A DNA stretch of 64,000 bases from Tillus elongatus (lineage: Eukaryota > Arthropoda > Insecta > Coleoptera > Cleridae), in NCBI GenBank assembly GCA_964006375.1, contig OZ023265.1, positions 8,061,660 to 8,125,659 of the forward strand. The letters run 5' to 3'. Below the pieces are notes generated by a model that saw only the letters and a program-made list of their open reading frames with translations, ran no database searches and was not told the origin of the DNA. The position numbers were made by a program, and so were the translations under genes. Shown piece by piece: positions 48,466 to 60,922 of this stretch (position 1 is the stretch's first letter; every line of letters begins with the position of its first letter).

Positions 48466-49088
48466 GCTTTTGAGTGGCTGAAGAGGTTTTCTGTGTACAT
48501 GGAGTAAATTATTCCATTGGATGATTTCGGTGACGTTTTGTCAGATATTAGAGAGGTCAGGATGAGAAAAGCAGACAGACGCCCATGGAAATGAGGAAAA
48601 GTAATCCCGCATTTAGTCCCAGTTCGCGGAGTTGTAGTGCCAAACGATACGTGAGTGCGTTGACTGTGTGACCTCGGGTTACATTGCGCAGGAAGCAGTG
48701 ACATTTCTGTAGTCTGAGAAACCAAGGGAGCGGTGACTGGTGTTTTATAGCATTAAGGTTTTGTAGTAAGAAGGAGATCCAAGGGATTTGAGCTGTGTGT
48801 TGGGATGCGAGGAAAGTAAGTAGGTTGCTGAACCATATTGGCTAAAGAATTGCCGACTGCGAAGGCCTCCGCTGCTCTCCCTTGTGGATCGGTTTTTGAA
48901 CATCCTAGTCATTCCTAATTATGGACATTGAAGTCACCAAGAATAGTGACCTCGGAGGAATGCTATTCAGAAATCAGATGGTCTGTTTTTTCAGAAAGAT
49001 CGTCGAATAGCTTGACAAAGTTGTTATCAGAAGGTGACCGGTAAAAGCAACAGATGAATTTAGTGGCAGCCCTGAGAGAGAGTTTAAT

Positions 49089-49448
49089 CTAAAGTATGTC
49101 TTTTCTTCCAGCTTCTAAATTGGGGAGTCTGGTGCATAATAGATTGCTACGGACGTATGCACACACGCCACCATGCATTCTAAAGGAAGTAAGGAGCTCA
49201 TATCCCGGAAAATTAAGGTGATTAGTGGCTGTTTTGGCAGTGATTTGGGTTTCGGTGAGGAAGAGGAGTTGGGGCCTATTAGCCTGGAAGATATGGTGGA
49301 CGGAGTTCAGGTTAGAATTTGGCTCACATATATCCGAGAAGGATATGTTAAATCTTGATGCCGGTGCCCCCTGCACACCCCTCTCCCCGTGATCCGAATG
49401 GAAAGGTATTTTATGTCCGAAATCTTTGGTACAAGGAGGAGCCATCAT
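49089..49448 (-). pseudogene. LINE AP-endonuclease N-terminal part
   Basis: FNISFSDICEPNSNL precedes RPQLLFLTETQIT, the TETxx block of AP-type LINE endonucleases (glutamate at the metal site), then FPGYELLTSFRMHGGVCAYV, the next conserved block. The catalytic aspartate-histidine half is not in this frame. Confidence 0.8.
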
Positions 49449-49450
49449 AA

Positions 49451-49741
49451 TGTTTGTTTATAAAAGAAACCGACTCATACACCAGAACCAGAAACGTCCG
49501 TTGGGATTTCACCGGCCCCTTCGTGTAAGGGATGGTACCTCCTCGGGCGTGAAAAAATCATTTACTATGGCGTAAAGGAAAAGTCCACTACCACCTAATG
49601 AATTCAATCAATTATTAAAATACACTATATTTGTAGCTTTATTAACGGACCCAAATACAGTTTTAGCGCAGCATAGATATATTATGCGGTCGCATTACAT
49701 AGCAGATATTTAAACAAAATCAAGCCAAGTCTCTACAAAAA

Positions 49742-49743
<2 letters not shown>
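49451..49743. other. no recognisable gene
   Basis: Possibly the upstream part of LINE family D (5' region), but no motif supports it. Confidence 0.5.

Positions 49744-49834
<91 letters not shown>
49744..49834. repeat. (TA)n array in family H
   Basis: About 45 TA units. Confidence 0.98.
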
Positions 49835-49837
<3 letters not shown>

Positions 49838-49956
49838 ATATAAAGTCTGAAACCGACCTCGGATTTGGGTTCCAGGAGTCCTAGTTTGCGCGCATTTGAA
49901 TTATTTTTTTCAAAAGTCGCGATCTTCTCATTAGTGATTTTTTTAAAGAAAATTCA

Positions 49957-50310
49957 AGAACATCGGTGGTTCAGGGGTAAGAACGTGTGCCTCTGAACCG
50001 AACGGTACTGGGTTCGATCCCACGGTACTCCTTTCACTTTTTCAGTACAAACTGTAAAAGTAACATCAACCGAGGTTCTGGCATTATGTTTGAGCAAGTT
50101 AAATGTCTGCACGTTCCTCCCTTCGGAGGGGGCGTAAAGCCGTCGGTCCCGTGTCCATGTGATGTTGGGCACGTTAAAGATCCCTACCCTCCTTACAGAA
50201 AGGCAGGGGTTCGGCAAAATTTCCAGGATAGTGAGGTGAAACTGCTCCCTGGCGTCGGTGATTGGCCACAGTCGCGGAAATAGGCCAACGTTAAAGAAAT
50301 AAAAAAATAA
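49957..50310 (+). mobile_element. tRNA-derived SINE, copy 2, with 13-bp TSD
   Basis: Perfect target duplication TAAAGAAAATTCA at 49944-49956 and 50311-50323. The head shows A box TGGTTCAGGGGTAAG and B box GGTTCGATCCC (50011-50021). The body matches the copy at 24250-24610: GCGTCGGTGATTGGCCACAG, then CGCGGAAATAGG and an A-rich end. Transcription would be by Pol III from the internal boxes; mobilisation depends on a LINE. Good preservation suggests relative youth. Confidence 0.92.
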
Positions 50311-50323
50311 TAAAGAAAATTCA

Positions 50324-51012
50324 TTAATAACTTGCCACAAAATAACAGTTATTTACTTTTTAGATGAAAATCTAATTGTTGATCTAGAAGGCTTTTATTG
50401 GGTCAGGATTTATTAAGTCACACCATACAAACCGGCAAAAGATTTAATGTAACTACGCCGCGGAATAAATCTAAATAAATGAATTATCTGTGCCTCGTTA
50501 TCTCTTTGACATTTTAGGTTTTTATTTAAAATCCCTCTTGTTTCCTGTTCTTTTGTAGTTAATCACTTTAACCATCAAAGTCTCATCGATTAGCGCTGTT
50601 AAATATTGCCAGGTAAGTTTTCTAATTTACAGTCGATCAGAGAGAAAACCGAAGTCGCATTAATTTTACGATTAAGAGAATAAATTACTGTTGTACGTCA
50701 AGTGGGCTTTGGGTTGTCGAGTGCAGCCCGGATTCATTATAATATGCAAATATGGGAAATATGCATCATGTCTGCATGCCGAGTTTGTGTTTACTTTTTT
50801 CCGATATTGAATAGGCAAGCAGCAGTATTGATATTTCAAATTTATAAGCCTTCGTTTTCATAGCGTATGTTTGTTAGCTGTTGGGATATTAATTTTTCAA
50901 TACAAATGACTTTTAATATCGCCGAGTTTAGAAAAAACCTTATTAAAGTTGCACAGAACATGTCAGTATTGTGACATATTAAAATTATTTCTAGGAATAT
51001 TGGATTATTTTT
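50324..51012. other. no recognisable gene
   Basis: Unassigned AT-rich stretch. Confidence 0.6.
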
Positions 51013-51122
51013 TTGTTTAGTGACTCTTCATTAAAAAAAATCACTGCGAGGGAGGTCACTATAGTGAGGCTTCCGGAAAATGTCTCTAAATGAGCGCTAA
51101 TTAGAATCCCTACAGCCCATAT
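51013..51122 (+). mobile_element. family H 5' module, truncated by a LINE
   Basis: TTTAGTGACTCTTCATTAAA, AAATGAGCGCTAATTAGAAT, TACAGCCCATATTTAT. The LINE begins where the H sequence would continue to (TA)n. Confidence 0.8.
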
Positions 51123-52133
51123 TTATGATCTCTTTAACCAACAGGACCATATCTGTTGTTGTGGATGGCCATTCCTCTAAACTGTATCCAATTAATGCAG
51201 AAGTTCCTCAAGGTTCAGCTTTAGCCCCTACTTTGTTTCTTCTCCACATCAATGACCTCCTCTCTAGCACTCAAATATAAAATATTCTAAACCTGTCTCT
51301 TTAGCCCAATTAGATGAGGATCGCAGACTCATGGAGGGTGCTGTCTCCGTGGATATCCAAAAAATATTAGACTGAGTAAATAGAAATACAATTCAACCCC
51401 ACCAAAACTAAGTCTTGCTTTCTTTCTCACAAGAGATACACCAGCCCTAGACCCATCACAATGAACAACCAAGTTATTCAAAGTAATGAGTCCTTTTCTC
51501 TTGTTGGCATTTCTGTGGATCGAAATCTTAATTGGCACCAACATGTCACATCAATTGCAGAAGCGTTTCCTCTTCCGGGCTCGCAAATACTTTTCACCAG
51601 CTAATCTCTATACCTTATATACTTCACAAATAAGGCCAAACCTCGAATACTGCTCTCACATCTGGGGTGCCGCTGCCGCTTCTACACTCGCTATCCTGGA
51701 CTCCATTCAAAAGAGACCTATACGTCTCATCGGTGACCCTACCATCACCCAAAGGCTGCCATCCCTTGCCCACCGACGTGCCGTTGGTGGCCTCTCTCTC
51801 TCTCTTATAGATATCTGCACGGGCACTGCTCAGAGGAGCTTTCCTCCATAGTTCCCCCACCTGCTGCCCCCAACAGATCTACCAGGGACACAGAGCAAAT
51901 GCACCCTTTTACTGTCCAGGTCACCAGACTTAGAACATCTTGTTATGCCCGCTCTTTTGTCCCGAGGACTTCGAAGTTGTGGAATTCCTTGCCGGCACAT
52001 GTTTTTCCTTCTTCTCCGAACCTCCAAACCTTCAAGTCCAGAATTAACCAGCTGCCTCTTTCCTCCTTGTCGACACCCACGGTACGATAGTATTTAGGCT
52101 GTAAGCACTCGTGGTGTGTTGTTGAAATTTAAA
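51123..52133 (+). mobile_element. LINE family D, 5'-truncated copy
   Basis: Starts inside reverse transcriptase with VVVDGHSSKLYPINAEVPQG then SALAPTLFLLHINDL (51150-51270), has stops in the YADD region, and continues into thumb and C-terminus to an A-rich tail at 52127-52137. Opposite in direction to the copy at 46505-49450. Same 3' end as 1-118. Confidence 0.88.
51486..52093 (+). pseudogene. LINE family D C-terminal region
   Basis: ARKYFSPANLYTLYTSQIRP and YCSHIWGAAAASTLAILDSI are the thumb-adjacent blocks. After a shift the second frame (51899-52090) has HPFTVQVTRLRTSCYARSF and RTSKLWNSLPAHVFP, the C-terminal signature also found on the minus strand at 46569-46760. Confidence 0.85.
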
Positions 52134-52546
52134 AAAATATATATTTATTGACGTTTCTACAGGGTGGCGCATTGAAAACGAAACAGACCGATTTGCGTCC
52201 AGAGAATTGTTGTTTTAAGAAACGCTGAAACACGTAAATTTTAATATTTAGGGGGACATGTTTTGGCATAAAACTCAACTTTCTCACATCAACCCCTTAA
52301 GGGTGGTGATAAGAACCCTTATATTTTAAATAGGGAACATGGGTCGAGTGTTACATCATTTGAAAGCTCTTTCTTTTTGAATTCAGCACACTATTTTTGT
52401 TGGAAGTTTTATCAACTCGTTTAAAAATTATTCACAGTCGGAGTTGCAAGAACGTATTTCATTCATTGTGATAAGGAATGCACTAGTTTGTCAATTTTTC
52501 GTTAAAAAAAACTAAAAACCAAAACCAAACGTTCAAAAAAGTTTAT

Positions 52547-53624
52547 TCAGTTAAGTAAGTGTTCAAATTGTTGACCACCAGCTTCCATACAAAAGTACAA
52601 ATTTTGTTCAAAACAAGCTCTGACATTCCGGAGCATTTGTGGAGTTATTAGACGGCATTCTTCAACAATGCATCATCGTAATACTTCCAGAGACTCCGGT
52701 TCTGTTGCGTAAATTCCAGTCTTTAAATGGCCCCATAGAAAGTAGTCTAAAGGAATTAAATCCGATAATCTAGGGGGCCACGCAATAGCACATCTACGCC
52801 CAATCCATTGTCCTGGAAACTCTCTGTTCAAAAACTCCCTAACACCTTGCAAAAAATGCGGTGGAGCTCCATCTTGTTGAAACAATAATTGATTTTCTTG
52901 ATGGCGATCATCATTTTCAACAATGTCAATTATTATAGGATAAACGATACCTTCTAGTAACTCCAAATAGGTATCGCCACTCAAATTGCCATCAAGAAAA
53001 ATTGGTCCGATTAAACGGTCTCCAAAAATGCCAGTCCAGACATTCAATTTCTGTGGAATTGGAGTGTGGACTTCGTGAACATTTCTTGGATTATTATCTG
53101 CCCAATAACGACAATTATGACGATTGACTGTAGAGTTTAATAAAAACGTACACTCGTCTGAAAGACAGATATTGAACAAAAAGTTCCCGTTATCAGCTAT
53201 TCGTGCAGTCATAACTTCACAAAACTTCAGCCGCCGATCAAAATCATCTTCATTCAGTTGTTGTACAAGATTAATTTTATACGGGTGAAATTTATGATGA
53301 TGCAATATTCGCTGAATAGTTCTTTTTTGATGTTTGAAACAGTGGCCAATTTTCTCTTGCTAAAAGTTGGGTGTGCAGCAATTTGTCCTAAAAATTCAAT
53401 CTCAGTAGTCTCATTTCTACCCGGAAATTCACGTTCAGGATCCCGTTTTTTGTTGGCTACTGAACAACTTTGTCGAAATTTTGCAATAACTCCAAAATGT
53501 ATTTTCTGTTAACACGTCTGTTCGGATGTCGTTCAATAAATAAATTTGCGGTACGGTTGGCATAGTAATCGTTTTTGAAAAAAAGAGTAATTATTTTAAC
53601 TCTTTCTTCTACAGAATACACCAT
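52547..53624 (-). pseudogene. DD41D mariner transposase, copy b
   Basis: Start MVYSVEERVKIITLFFKN at 53624, then NRRVNRKYILELLQNFDKVV; after frame breaks, HHHKFHPYKINLVQQLNEDD, the first aspartate in CLSDECTFLLN, second in LFQQDGAPPHFLQ, third in DLIPLDYFLWGHLK, with 41 residues between second and third. RSPD is changed to RLSD. Several frameshifts between 53300 and 53460. Confidence 0.9.
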
Positions 53625-53687
53625 TGTAAAATTAATTTTCGCTAGTACTATCAAGTATCAAACCGACCGATAAACTGAAATAATAAA

Positions 53688-53796
53688 CCGCATTTCTCTC
53701 ATTCCGACAAGAAATGTTCTGATAGTCAATTTTTTGTTTACAAACCAACAAAACATTGACTATCAGCACAATTCTTAACGGAATGAGTGGAATGCG
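53688..53796. repeat. internal hairpin upstream of the transposase start
   Basis: TCTCATTCCGACAAGAAATG (53697 on) pairs with the inverse sequence near 53770-53790, and CTGATAGTCAAT pairs with ATTGACTATCAG. The same hairpin occurs at 57589-57672 in copy a. Confidence 0.75.
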
Positions 53797-54092
53797 TTTT
53801 TGCATCTTCAAATGTGAATAATTTTTAAAGGAGTTCATAAAACTTAAAAAAAAAAAATAGTGTGCTTAATTCAGAAAAGAAAGAGCTTTCAAATGATGTA
53901 ACACTCGACCCATGTTCTCTATTAAAAGTATAAGGGTTGTTATCACCACCCTTAAGGGGTTGATGTGACAAAGTTGAGTTTTATGTCAAAACATGTCCCC
54001 CTCAATATTAAAATTGACGTGTTTCAGCGTTTCGCAAAAAAATTTTTTTCTGGACGCAAATCAGTCTGTTTCGTTTTCAATGCGCCAACCTA

Positions 54093-54600
54093 TATACAGG
54101 CTTAGTGAAAAGTCCCGGAACGATCGAATATCTCTGTTATTAACGACGCATTTTTTTATTTTTGTAATGAAGAATGGTCACAAATAAGCCTTTTTATAAC
54201 ACACTCACTTTTTTCTCACTTCCCGTTTAACAGGAAGTGACTCCAACTTAATTTTTTTCAATGTATTATTTACCATTTTCGGCTGCAAGATAAAAAACTA
54301 CTTTCTGAAAAATCAACATGTTTCTTTTGTATTTGATAAGATAACACCACAAAAAATCAATAAATGATAACGTAAAATCAAGATCTGCATACCTGTACTT
54401 GTGTCAATAAAGCAGGCAATGCGTGCTGCATTGATATTGTCACCTGTCAATTGTGATCGTTGTTTTGATTTTTCTTGTGTAATATAAAAAAATTGAAATT
54501 GACAGTGAAACTCACAGAATATGAGCGCATTAACATCTTGATGATGTACCAATATGGTGATCGTCAACGTGTGATGGGTTTTCTTAATAAAAAAATAATG
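54093..54600 (+). pseudogene. truncated mariner-type element with HTH fragment
   Basis: Begins TATACAGGCTTAGTGAAAAG then TCCCGGAACGATCG, a transposon-terminus style. At 54498-54590 the translation VKLTEYERINILMMYQYGDR is the N-terminal helix-turn-helix start of mariner transposases, after which the similarity stops. It directly abuts the right end of M1 copy b. Confidence 0.7.
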
Positions 54601-55104
54601 AAAAGCTTGCCCGACTTCTGGCCCGTTACAATTTAGGAAAAGGGAGGTTTCGGAAAAATAAAGAAATTAGATTGCATCCTTTCCTCTTAAATTCTAACAG
54701 TATTTTTACCAATGTAACGGTGCAATCGCGGTTTTTCGAAGTAATTGTTTATGTGTGTGTGTGTGTCTCTTACGTGTGATGAATCCAAGGTTGGTTAAGA
54801 GGCAACAGGTTGCAACGTAATGCCCCCTTCTTGTCCCTGTCAGTTCGTAAACCATGGTTCAGTTATTGGTAAGTAATTTAGTAAAATAAGCTATTTTCCT
54901 TCTGACAGATCAGAAATTTATACAATAGACTTGGACGTCGTGCATACTTACCTAACTTGTCTTATAGTTTACAGGTGTAGACAACCAAGGGGCGCTGAAA
55001 AAAGAAGTTAGGTACTATTATTATCAGAACAGAAAAATCCACTAGTAAAAATAACTTATTAAAGTTTTCGTAAATCTAAAATGAAAACCTTTTTACAGAT
55101 TTTA
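54601..55104. other. no gene; short (GT)n
   Basis: (GT)n at about 54751-54765. Otherwise unassigned. Confidence 0.6.
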
Positions 55105-55227
55105 AACGACCTATTTAGTGAGAAAATTTTACTAATAAAGGGGTATCGATGGTAAGATTTTTGAAAATTTTCTTCAAAGGAGCGCGACTTAGGACCCCTG
55201 GAACCGTAATCCAAGGTCAACTGCAAT

Positions 55228-55296
<69 letters not shown>

Positions 55297-55440
55297 TATC
55301 CCACAAGTACTTCACCAATCGAAACCAAATTTGGCAATTCCCTTGATTTTGCTAATAGCTTGGATGAGTTCGTCAGACAGTTTTGACACTCAAATACTTC
55401 TAGAAAAAAAATTGGACATTTGTTATATCAACGTTTTTTA
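55105..55440 (+). mobile_element. family H element, partial
   Basis: 5' module (TTTAGTGAGAAAATTTTACT, CAAAGGAGCGCGACTTAGGA), TA array at 55230-55294, core variant (CGAAACCAAATTTGGCAATT, AGCTTGGATGAGTTCGTCAG). Confidence 0.8.
55230..55294. repeat. (TA)n array in family H
   Basis: About 32 TA units. Confidence 0.98.
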
Positions 55441-55634
55441 CGAAAGGAAGCATTCAAGTAATCATCGAGCAGTGAATTATACAGAGTTCACTGCCATATA
55501 ATGATAAAACGTATTATATTACCTTAAAGAACACACTGCGTACACTTGAACAGAGAAAGTGGGGTTCGCAAGAACCTGGCCGATCAAGAAAGCTAAACTG
55601 TAGTATTGTAGTATTAAAGGTCAGTGCAAGTCTT

Positions 55635-55706
<72 letters not shown>

Positions 55707-56069
55707 CCGAGTAATAACCGTGTTCGGCTCATAACTAAACTTGACGGCCGGTGCCTATTCTATTCCAACACGATCCACATTAAAGTTTTTTGTTTTGTTT
55801 CACTATGTTTAATAGGTTACAGAAACAATATTTTCCAAGTTTTATTTTTTTTTATGTTTCAAGTGACTACCTCGTACAATGAAATGGAAAGAACTACTGG
55901 AGACGACATCGCTGTGGTGGTAGACAAATATCAGTGGATTTTGTGTTTATGTAGACAAACTAATAGACAAACCATTTTGATAAAACTCTGAAAACTCTGC
56001 TTTCTCTTTGCAATTTCAAACGGTTGGCAACTAACTGGCCGTTTTATATGACAAAATATGACAAAACAA
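55441..56069. other. no recognisable gene; one (TA)n
   Basis: Unassigned sequence around the TA array at 55637-55703. Confidence 0.6.
55637..55703. repeat. (TA)n array
   Basis: About 33 TA units without H flanks. Confidence 0.98.
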
Positions 56070-56466
56070 TTTTAGTGAATTTTCGTAGAAAAAATTCACT
56101 ATGAGAACCAGACTTTTGAATTTTGAAAAAAAAATTGCAAATGAGCGCGAAATAGGACCCCTAGAACCCATGTCCGGTGTCGGTTTCTATTTTTATATGT
56201 ATTTTTATATGTATTTATAAGTTCGTCATATAGGAAAATCGGACGAGGTTTTCTGGGAAAATATTGAGTTTTCATTCGAAAAAAATTTTTATCTCAAAAA
56301 ATAAAAAAACCATGATAACCAAATTTGGTAGGTAGGTTTACGATATAAATAGTAAACTATATGCATAAATTTAGATTTCTATGTTACAAGAAAAAAGTTA
56401 TTTGGTGCCAGATCATTTCTATGAAAATTCACTACCATAGCGCACTTGCTGCGTCCAGGCTTTTTT
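56070..56466 (+). mobile_element. family H short complete element without (TA)n
   Basis: About 400 bp from TTTTAGTGAATTTTCGTAG through CCTAGAACCCATGTCCGGTG and ATCGGACGAGGTTTTCTGGG to GAAAATTCACTACCATAGCG and the terminus CACTTGCTGCGTCCAGGCTT. Shows both element ends in one piece: 5' AGTGAATTTTC and its inverse GAAAATTCACT just before the 3' hairpin. Confidence 0.85.
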
Positions 56467-57086
56467 ATTCATATAGACTCATTTTATCACCTGCTGGAAC
56501 GTCTTCATCAAATATTTTCGTTTAATATTATGGGCCTCATTAGAATATAACACAAAGGCTGGCTGGATATTACCAACCCCTCATTAATAACCTCATATAT
56601 GAATATCACGTTAAGTTGAACAAGGGTGGAAGCAAGGAAGTACGAGGACAAAGGACGAAGCGTCACAATGCATGAGAAAGAGAGGTCGTATGCTATTCGT
56701 GAGCAATTTGCGGTCATCTAGGAACAATTAGAACCGACTGTCACTTAACACCGCAACCATTAATAACCCAGGCTGAAGTTGTGTGCCCTTCTGGCTCCTC
56801 CTAGCAGAATTGGGCCACTTATCGGCCCTCTGTCCTTACATTATTCACTTGGTGGTTCTCTGATGGTTGTATCTTAGTGACCCAGCTAGCTGTTCCTCTT
56901 CCTGACTCTGACTTTCTGCCCCGGACTGTCACATACTAATTAATTTGGTAGCACTGACTCTCTGTACAGATACACCGAAAGGATTTTCACGTTTTCTGGC
57001 GTTGTTAAGTTTTGATATGCATGTTTAAATGTTGCATTCTTACTAATTACTATGAATCATGGATTTTGACGTCTTTTTGAAGATGC
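56467..57086. other. no recognisable gene
   Basis: Unassigned; GC-richer at 56620-56940. Confidence 0.6.
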
Positions 57087-57292
<206 letters not shown>

Positions 57293-57588
57293 ATGGCGCA
57301 TTGAAAACGAAACAGACCGATTTAGGTCCAGAGTTTTTTTTTTAGAAACGCTGAAATACGTCAATCTTAATATTGAGGGGGACATATTTTGACATAAAAC
57401 TCAACTTTGTCACATTAACCCCTTAAGGGTGGTGATAACAACCCTTATATTTTAAATAGGGAACATGGGTCGAGTGATACATCATTTAAAAGCTCTTTCT
57501 TTTCTGAATTCAGCACACTATTTTTTTTGAAGTTTTATGAACTCGTTTAAAAATTATTCACAGTTGAAGATGCAAAAACGCATTTCAC

Positions 57589-57672
57589 TCATTCCGACAA
57601 GAAATGTGCTGATAGTGAATGTTTTGTTGGTTTGTAAACAAAACATTGACTATCAGAACATTTCTTATCGGA
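57589..57672. repeat. internal hairpin upstream of the transposase start
   Basis: CTCATTCCGACAAGAAATGT pairs with the inverse at about 57652-57672, and the inner CTGATAGTGAATG pairs with CATTGACTATCAG. Conserved in copy b. Confidence 0.75.
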
Positions 57673-57750
57673 ATGAGAGAAATTAGGTTTATTATTTCAG
57701 TTTATCGGTCGGTTTGATACTTGATAGTACTACTAAAAATTAATTTCACA

Positions 57751-58826
57751 ATGGTGTATTCTGTAGAAGAAAGAGTTGAAATAATTACTCTTTTTTTCAA
57801 AAACGATGACTGTGCCAACCGTACCGCAAATTTATTTAATTAACGACATCCGAACAGACATGTTAACAGAAAATACATTTTGGGGTTAGTTGCAAAGTTT
57901 CGACAAAGTGGTTCAGTAGCCAACAAAAAACGGGATCCTGAACGTGAATTTCCGGTTAGAAATGAGACTACTGAGATTGAAGTTTTAAGACAAATTGCTG
58001 CAGACCCAACTTTAAGCACGAGAAAATTGGCCACTGTTTCAAACATCAAAAGAAGAACTATTCAGCGAATTTTGGAGCATCATAAATTTCACCCGTATAA
58101 AGTTCATCTTGTACAACAACTGAATGAAGATGATTTTGATCGGCGGCTGGAGTTTTGTGAAGTTATAACTGCACGAATAGCTGATAACGGGAACTTTCTG
58201 TTCAATATCTGTTTTTCAGACGAGTCTACGTTTTTATTAAACTAGTGAAACGTTATAATTGTCGTTATTGGGCAGATAATAATCCAAGAAATTTTCACGA
58301 AGTCCACTCTCAAACTCCACAGAAATTGAATGTCTGGACTGGCATTTTTGAAGACCGTTTAATCGAACCAATTTTTCTTGATGGCAATTTGAGTGGCGAA
58401 ACGTATTTGGAGTTACTAGAAGATATCGTTTACACTCTACTAATTGACATTGTTGAAAATGATGATCGCTATCAAGAAAATCAATTAGTGTTTCAAGAAG
58501 ATGGAGCTCCTCCGCATTTTTCACAACGTGTTAGTAAGTTTTTGAACAGAGCGTTTCCAGGACAATGGATTGGGCGTAGAGGTGCTATTGAGTGGCCCCC
58601 TACATCACCCGATTTAACTCCTTTAGACTTATTTCTATAGGGCCATTTAAAGACTAGAATTTAAGCAACAGAACCGGAGTCTCTGAAAGAATTACGACGA
58701 CGCATTGTTGAAGAATGCCGTCTAATAACTCCACAAATGCTCCAGAATGTCAGAGCTCGTTTTAAACAAAATTTGTACTTTTGTATGGAAGCTGGTGGTC
58801 AACAATTTGAACACTCACTTAACTGA
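57751..58826 (+). pseudogene. DD41D mariner transposase, copy a
   Basis: ATG at 57751 (MVYSVEERVEIITLFFKN). Blocks: HPNRHVNRKYILGLVAKFRQ, STRKLATVSNIKRRTIQRIL (second HTH), first aspartate FSDESTFLLN near 58215-58240, stop, NCRYWADNNPRNFHEVH, second aspartate FQEDGAPPHF, third SPDLTPLDLFL with 41 residues between, a TAG where W is expected (58638-58640), and a C-terminal VRARFKQNLYFCMEAGGQQF then stop near 58826. Expected length about 350 aa. Fewer breaks than copy b. Confidence 0.9.
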
Positions 58827-59207
58827 ATAAACATTTTTGAACGTTTGGTATTGTTTTTTAGTTTTTTTAACGAAAAATTGTTTAATTAGTGCATTTCTTA
58901 TCATAATGAATGAAATACGTTCTTGCAATTCCAACTGTGAATAATTTTTAAACGAGTTGATAAAACTTCAAAAAAAAATAGTGTGCTGAATTCAGAAAAG
59001 AAAGAGCTTTCAAATGCTGTAACACTCGACCCATGTTCCCTATTTAAAATATAAGGGTTGTAATCACCACCCTTAAGGGGTTGATGTGACAAAGTTTAGT
59101 TTTATGTCAAAACATGTCCCCCTCAATATTAAAATTGACGTTTTTCAGCGTTTCTTAAAACAACATTTCTCTAGACGCAAATCGGTCTGTTTCGTTTTCA
59201 ATGCGCC

Positions 59208-59935
<728 letters not shown>

Positions 59936-59983
59936 GTAAATGCAGCGGTTCACTTAGATTTCGAAAATAGATAATGTCAAACA

Positions 59984-60295
59984 GGCGACAGCAATACCGC
60001 GTTGAGTACATCGGCTCGATTGCTATGTAACTTTATAACAGCTCTAAGCTTCTCACACATTATTATAAGTCTAAATTGTATACACATTAGTAGATTGTAC
60101 AGTGAAAATATATTAATTATAGGAGTTTCACACTGACACGATTATATAACCTGTAGCAAGAATATGTATGTATTTTTGTAAACATTGTTCTTATTGTAAA
60201 TGAAGTTTATTGAGTTGAGTTGGCTCGATCACTGAAGTTACGCAACTACGGGAGCGGTCAGTAATTGGATGGGTGACCGGCTGAGAACAAGTTAC
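59984..60295 (+). pseudogene. 5S rRNA-derived sequence, split by a 201-bp insert
   Basis: 59984-60020 (GCGACAGCAATACCGCG then TTGAGTACATCGGCTCGAT) and 60230-60295 (CACTGAAGTTACGCAACTAC, GGAGCGGTCAGTAATTGGAT, GGGTGACCGGCTGAGAACA) align with 5S rRNA 5' and 3' halves, including the internal control region. It could be a 5S pseudogene or the head of a 5S-derived SINE; no SINE tail was recognised. Confidence 0.75.
60021..60221. mobile_element. 201-bp insertion in the 5S-like sequence, 8-bp TSD
   Basis: Flanked by GGCTCGAT (60013-60020 and 60222-60229). Begins TGCTATGTAACTTTATAAC and ends TTATTGAGTTGAGTT. An 8-bp duplication fits hAT-type transposons, but no clear terminal inverted repeat is visible. 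Class unknown. Confidence 0.6.
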
Positions 60296-60734
60296 CTTTT
60301 TGTTTAAATAATCATTATACTATATTTTTCTTCTTTTGGGTAAATTTCAGCAACCGTTTTCCATAATACAGAACTTTTGATATATACAAATACCTATTTC
60401 GCAAAAACACCATTTATCAGGTGTGTGTCTCTAAATAAGGTTTTCAGTTTAATCAAATTCAAATGCTTTGCGGTATTGGGGCATTTTAGCATGTTAAGCT
60501 AGACTTTACTTTACGTAATACGTAACATTAACGAACGGAAAAATAAAAATTCGGGACGCAGCAAGTACGCTATTGTAGCTGTAGCGAATTTTTAGGAAAA
60601 TCGGCTCAGTTCAAATAGACTAAACGATGTTTTGTTTTAATTAGATAGTCGAAGTCCCCCGGTCCGTACCAGTTCTGAGCTGATCTTTAATGTATTGAAT
60701 GTCGACCACAAAATTATAATGCATGTTTGTAAGA
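60296..60734. other. no gene; one isolated H terminus
   Basis: An H 3' end in reverse (CGGGACGCAGCAAGTACG) lies near 60553. The remainder is unassigned. Confidence 0.55.
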
Positions 60735-60922
60735 AAAGAAATTCGGGATGTAACAAGTACGTTATGGTAGCCAATTTTTATTAAATGCTTCAAATTTTAC
60801 TAGCTCAAATTGCTATTAACCTATGAGGTTCTCTATCCGGGAAACTAGTTTTTTCGGGGCCATTTTAAGTTTATTTTCGAAACGTTTTTACGCTTAGTTA
60901 TTTTGATGAAATATGGTACATT

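Larger units (their letters stand above)
46505..49450 (-). mobile_element. CR1/Jockey-like LINE family D, near-complete ORF2
   Basis: Reads right to left: endonuclease start (49089-49448), reverse-transcriptase blocks (48039-47333), C-terminal region, and a 3' end at 46505-46640 matching 1-118 and 52000-52133, with T-rich sequence (poly(A) on the element strand) at 46505-46533. Multiple stops and frameshifts, including a 107-bp tandem duplication near 48252. Longest copy of the family here at about 2.95 kb. Confidence 0.85.
49744..50323 (-). mobile_element. family H fragment carrying a SINE
   Basis: (TA)n at 49744-49834, then the reversed 5' module (AAACATATAAAGTCTGAAAC, CTCATTAGTGATTTTTTTA). 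The SINE at 49957-50310 entered its terminal hairpin, duplicating TAAAGAAAATTCA. Confidence 0.85.
52150..54092 (-). mobile_element. DD41D mariner M1, copy b
   Basis: Left end CAGGGTGGCGCATTGAAAAC and right end GTTTTCAATGCGCCAACCTA, with inverted repeats of roughly 270 bp (shared CCCTTAAGGGTGGTGATAA, ACACTCGACCCATGTTC). The transposase pseudogene lies on the minus strand. Same family as 57291-59211 in opposite orientation. Confidence 0.88.

Noticed and set aside
60222..60295. Functional 5S rRNA gene
   Set aside because: The sequence is split by an insertion, has many substitutions against 5S and lacks a normal 3' end and terminator.
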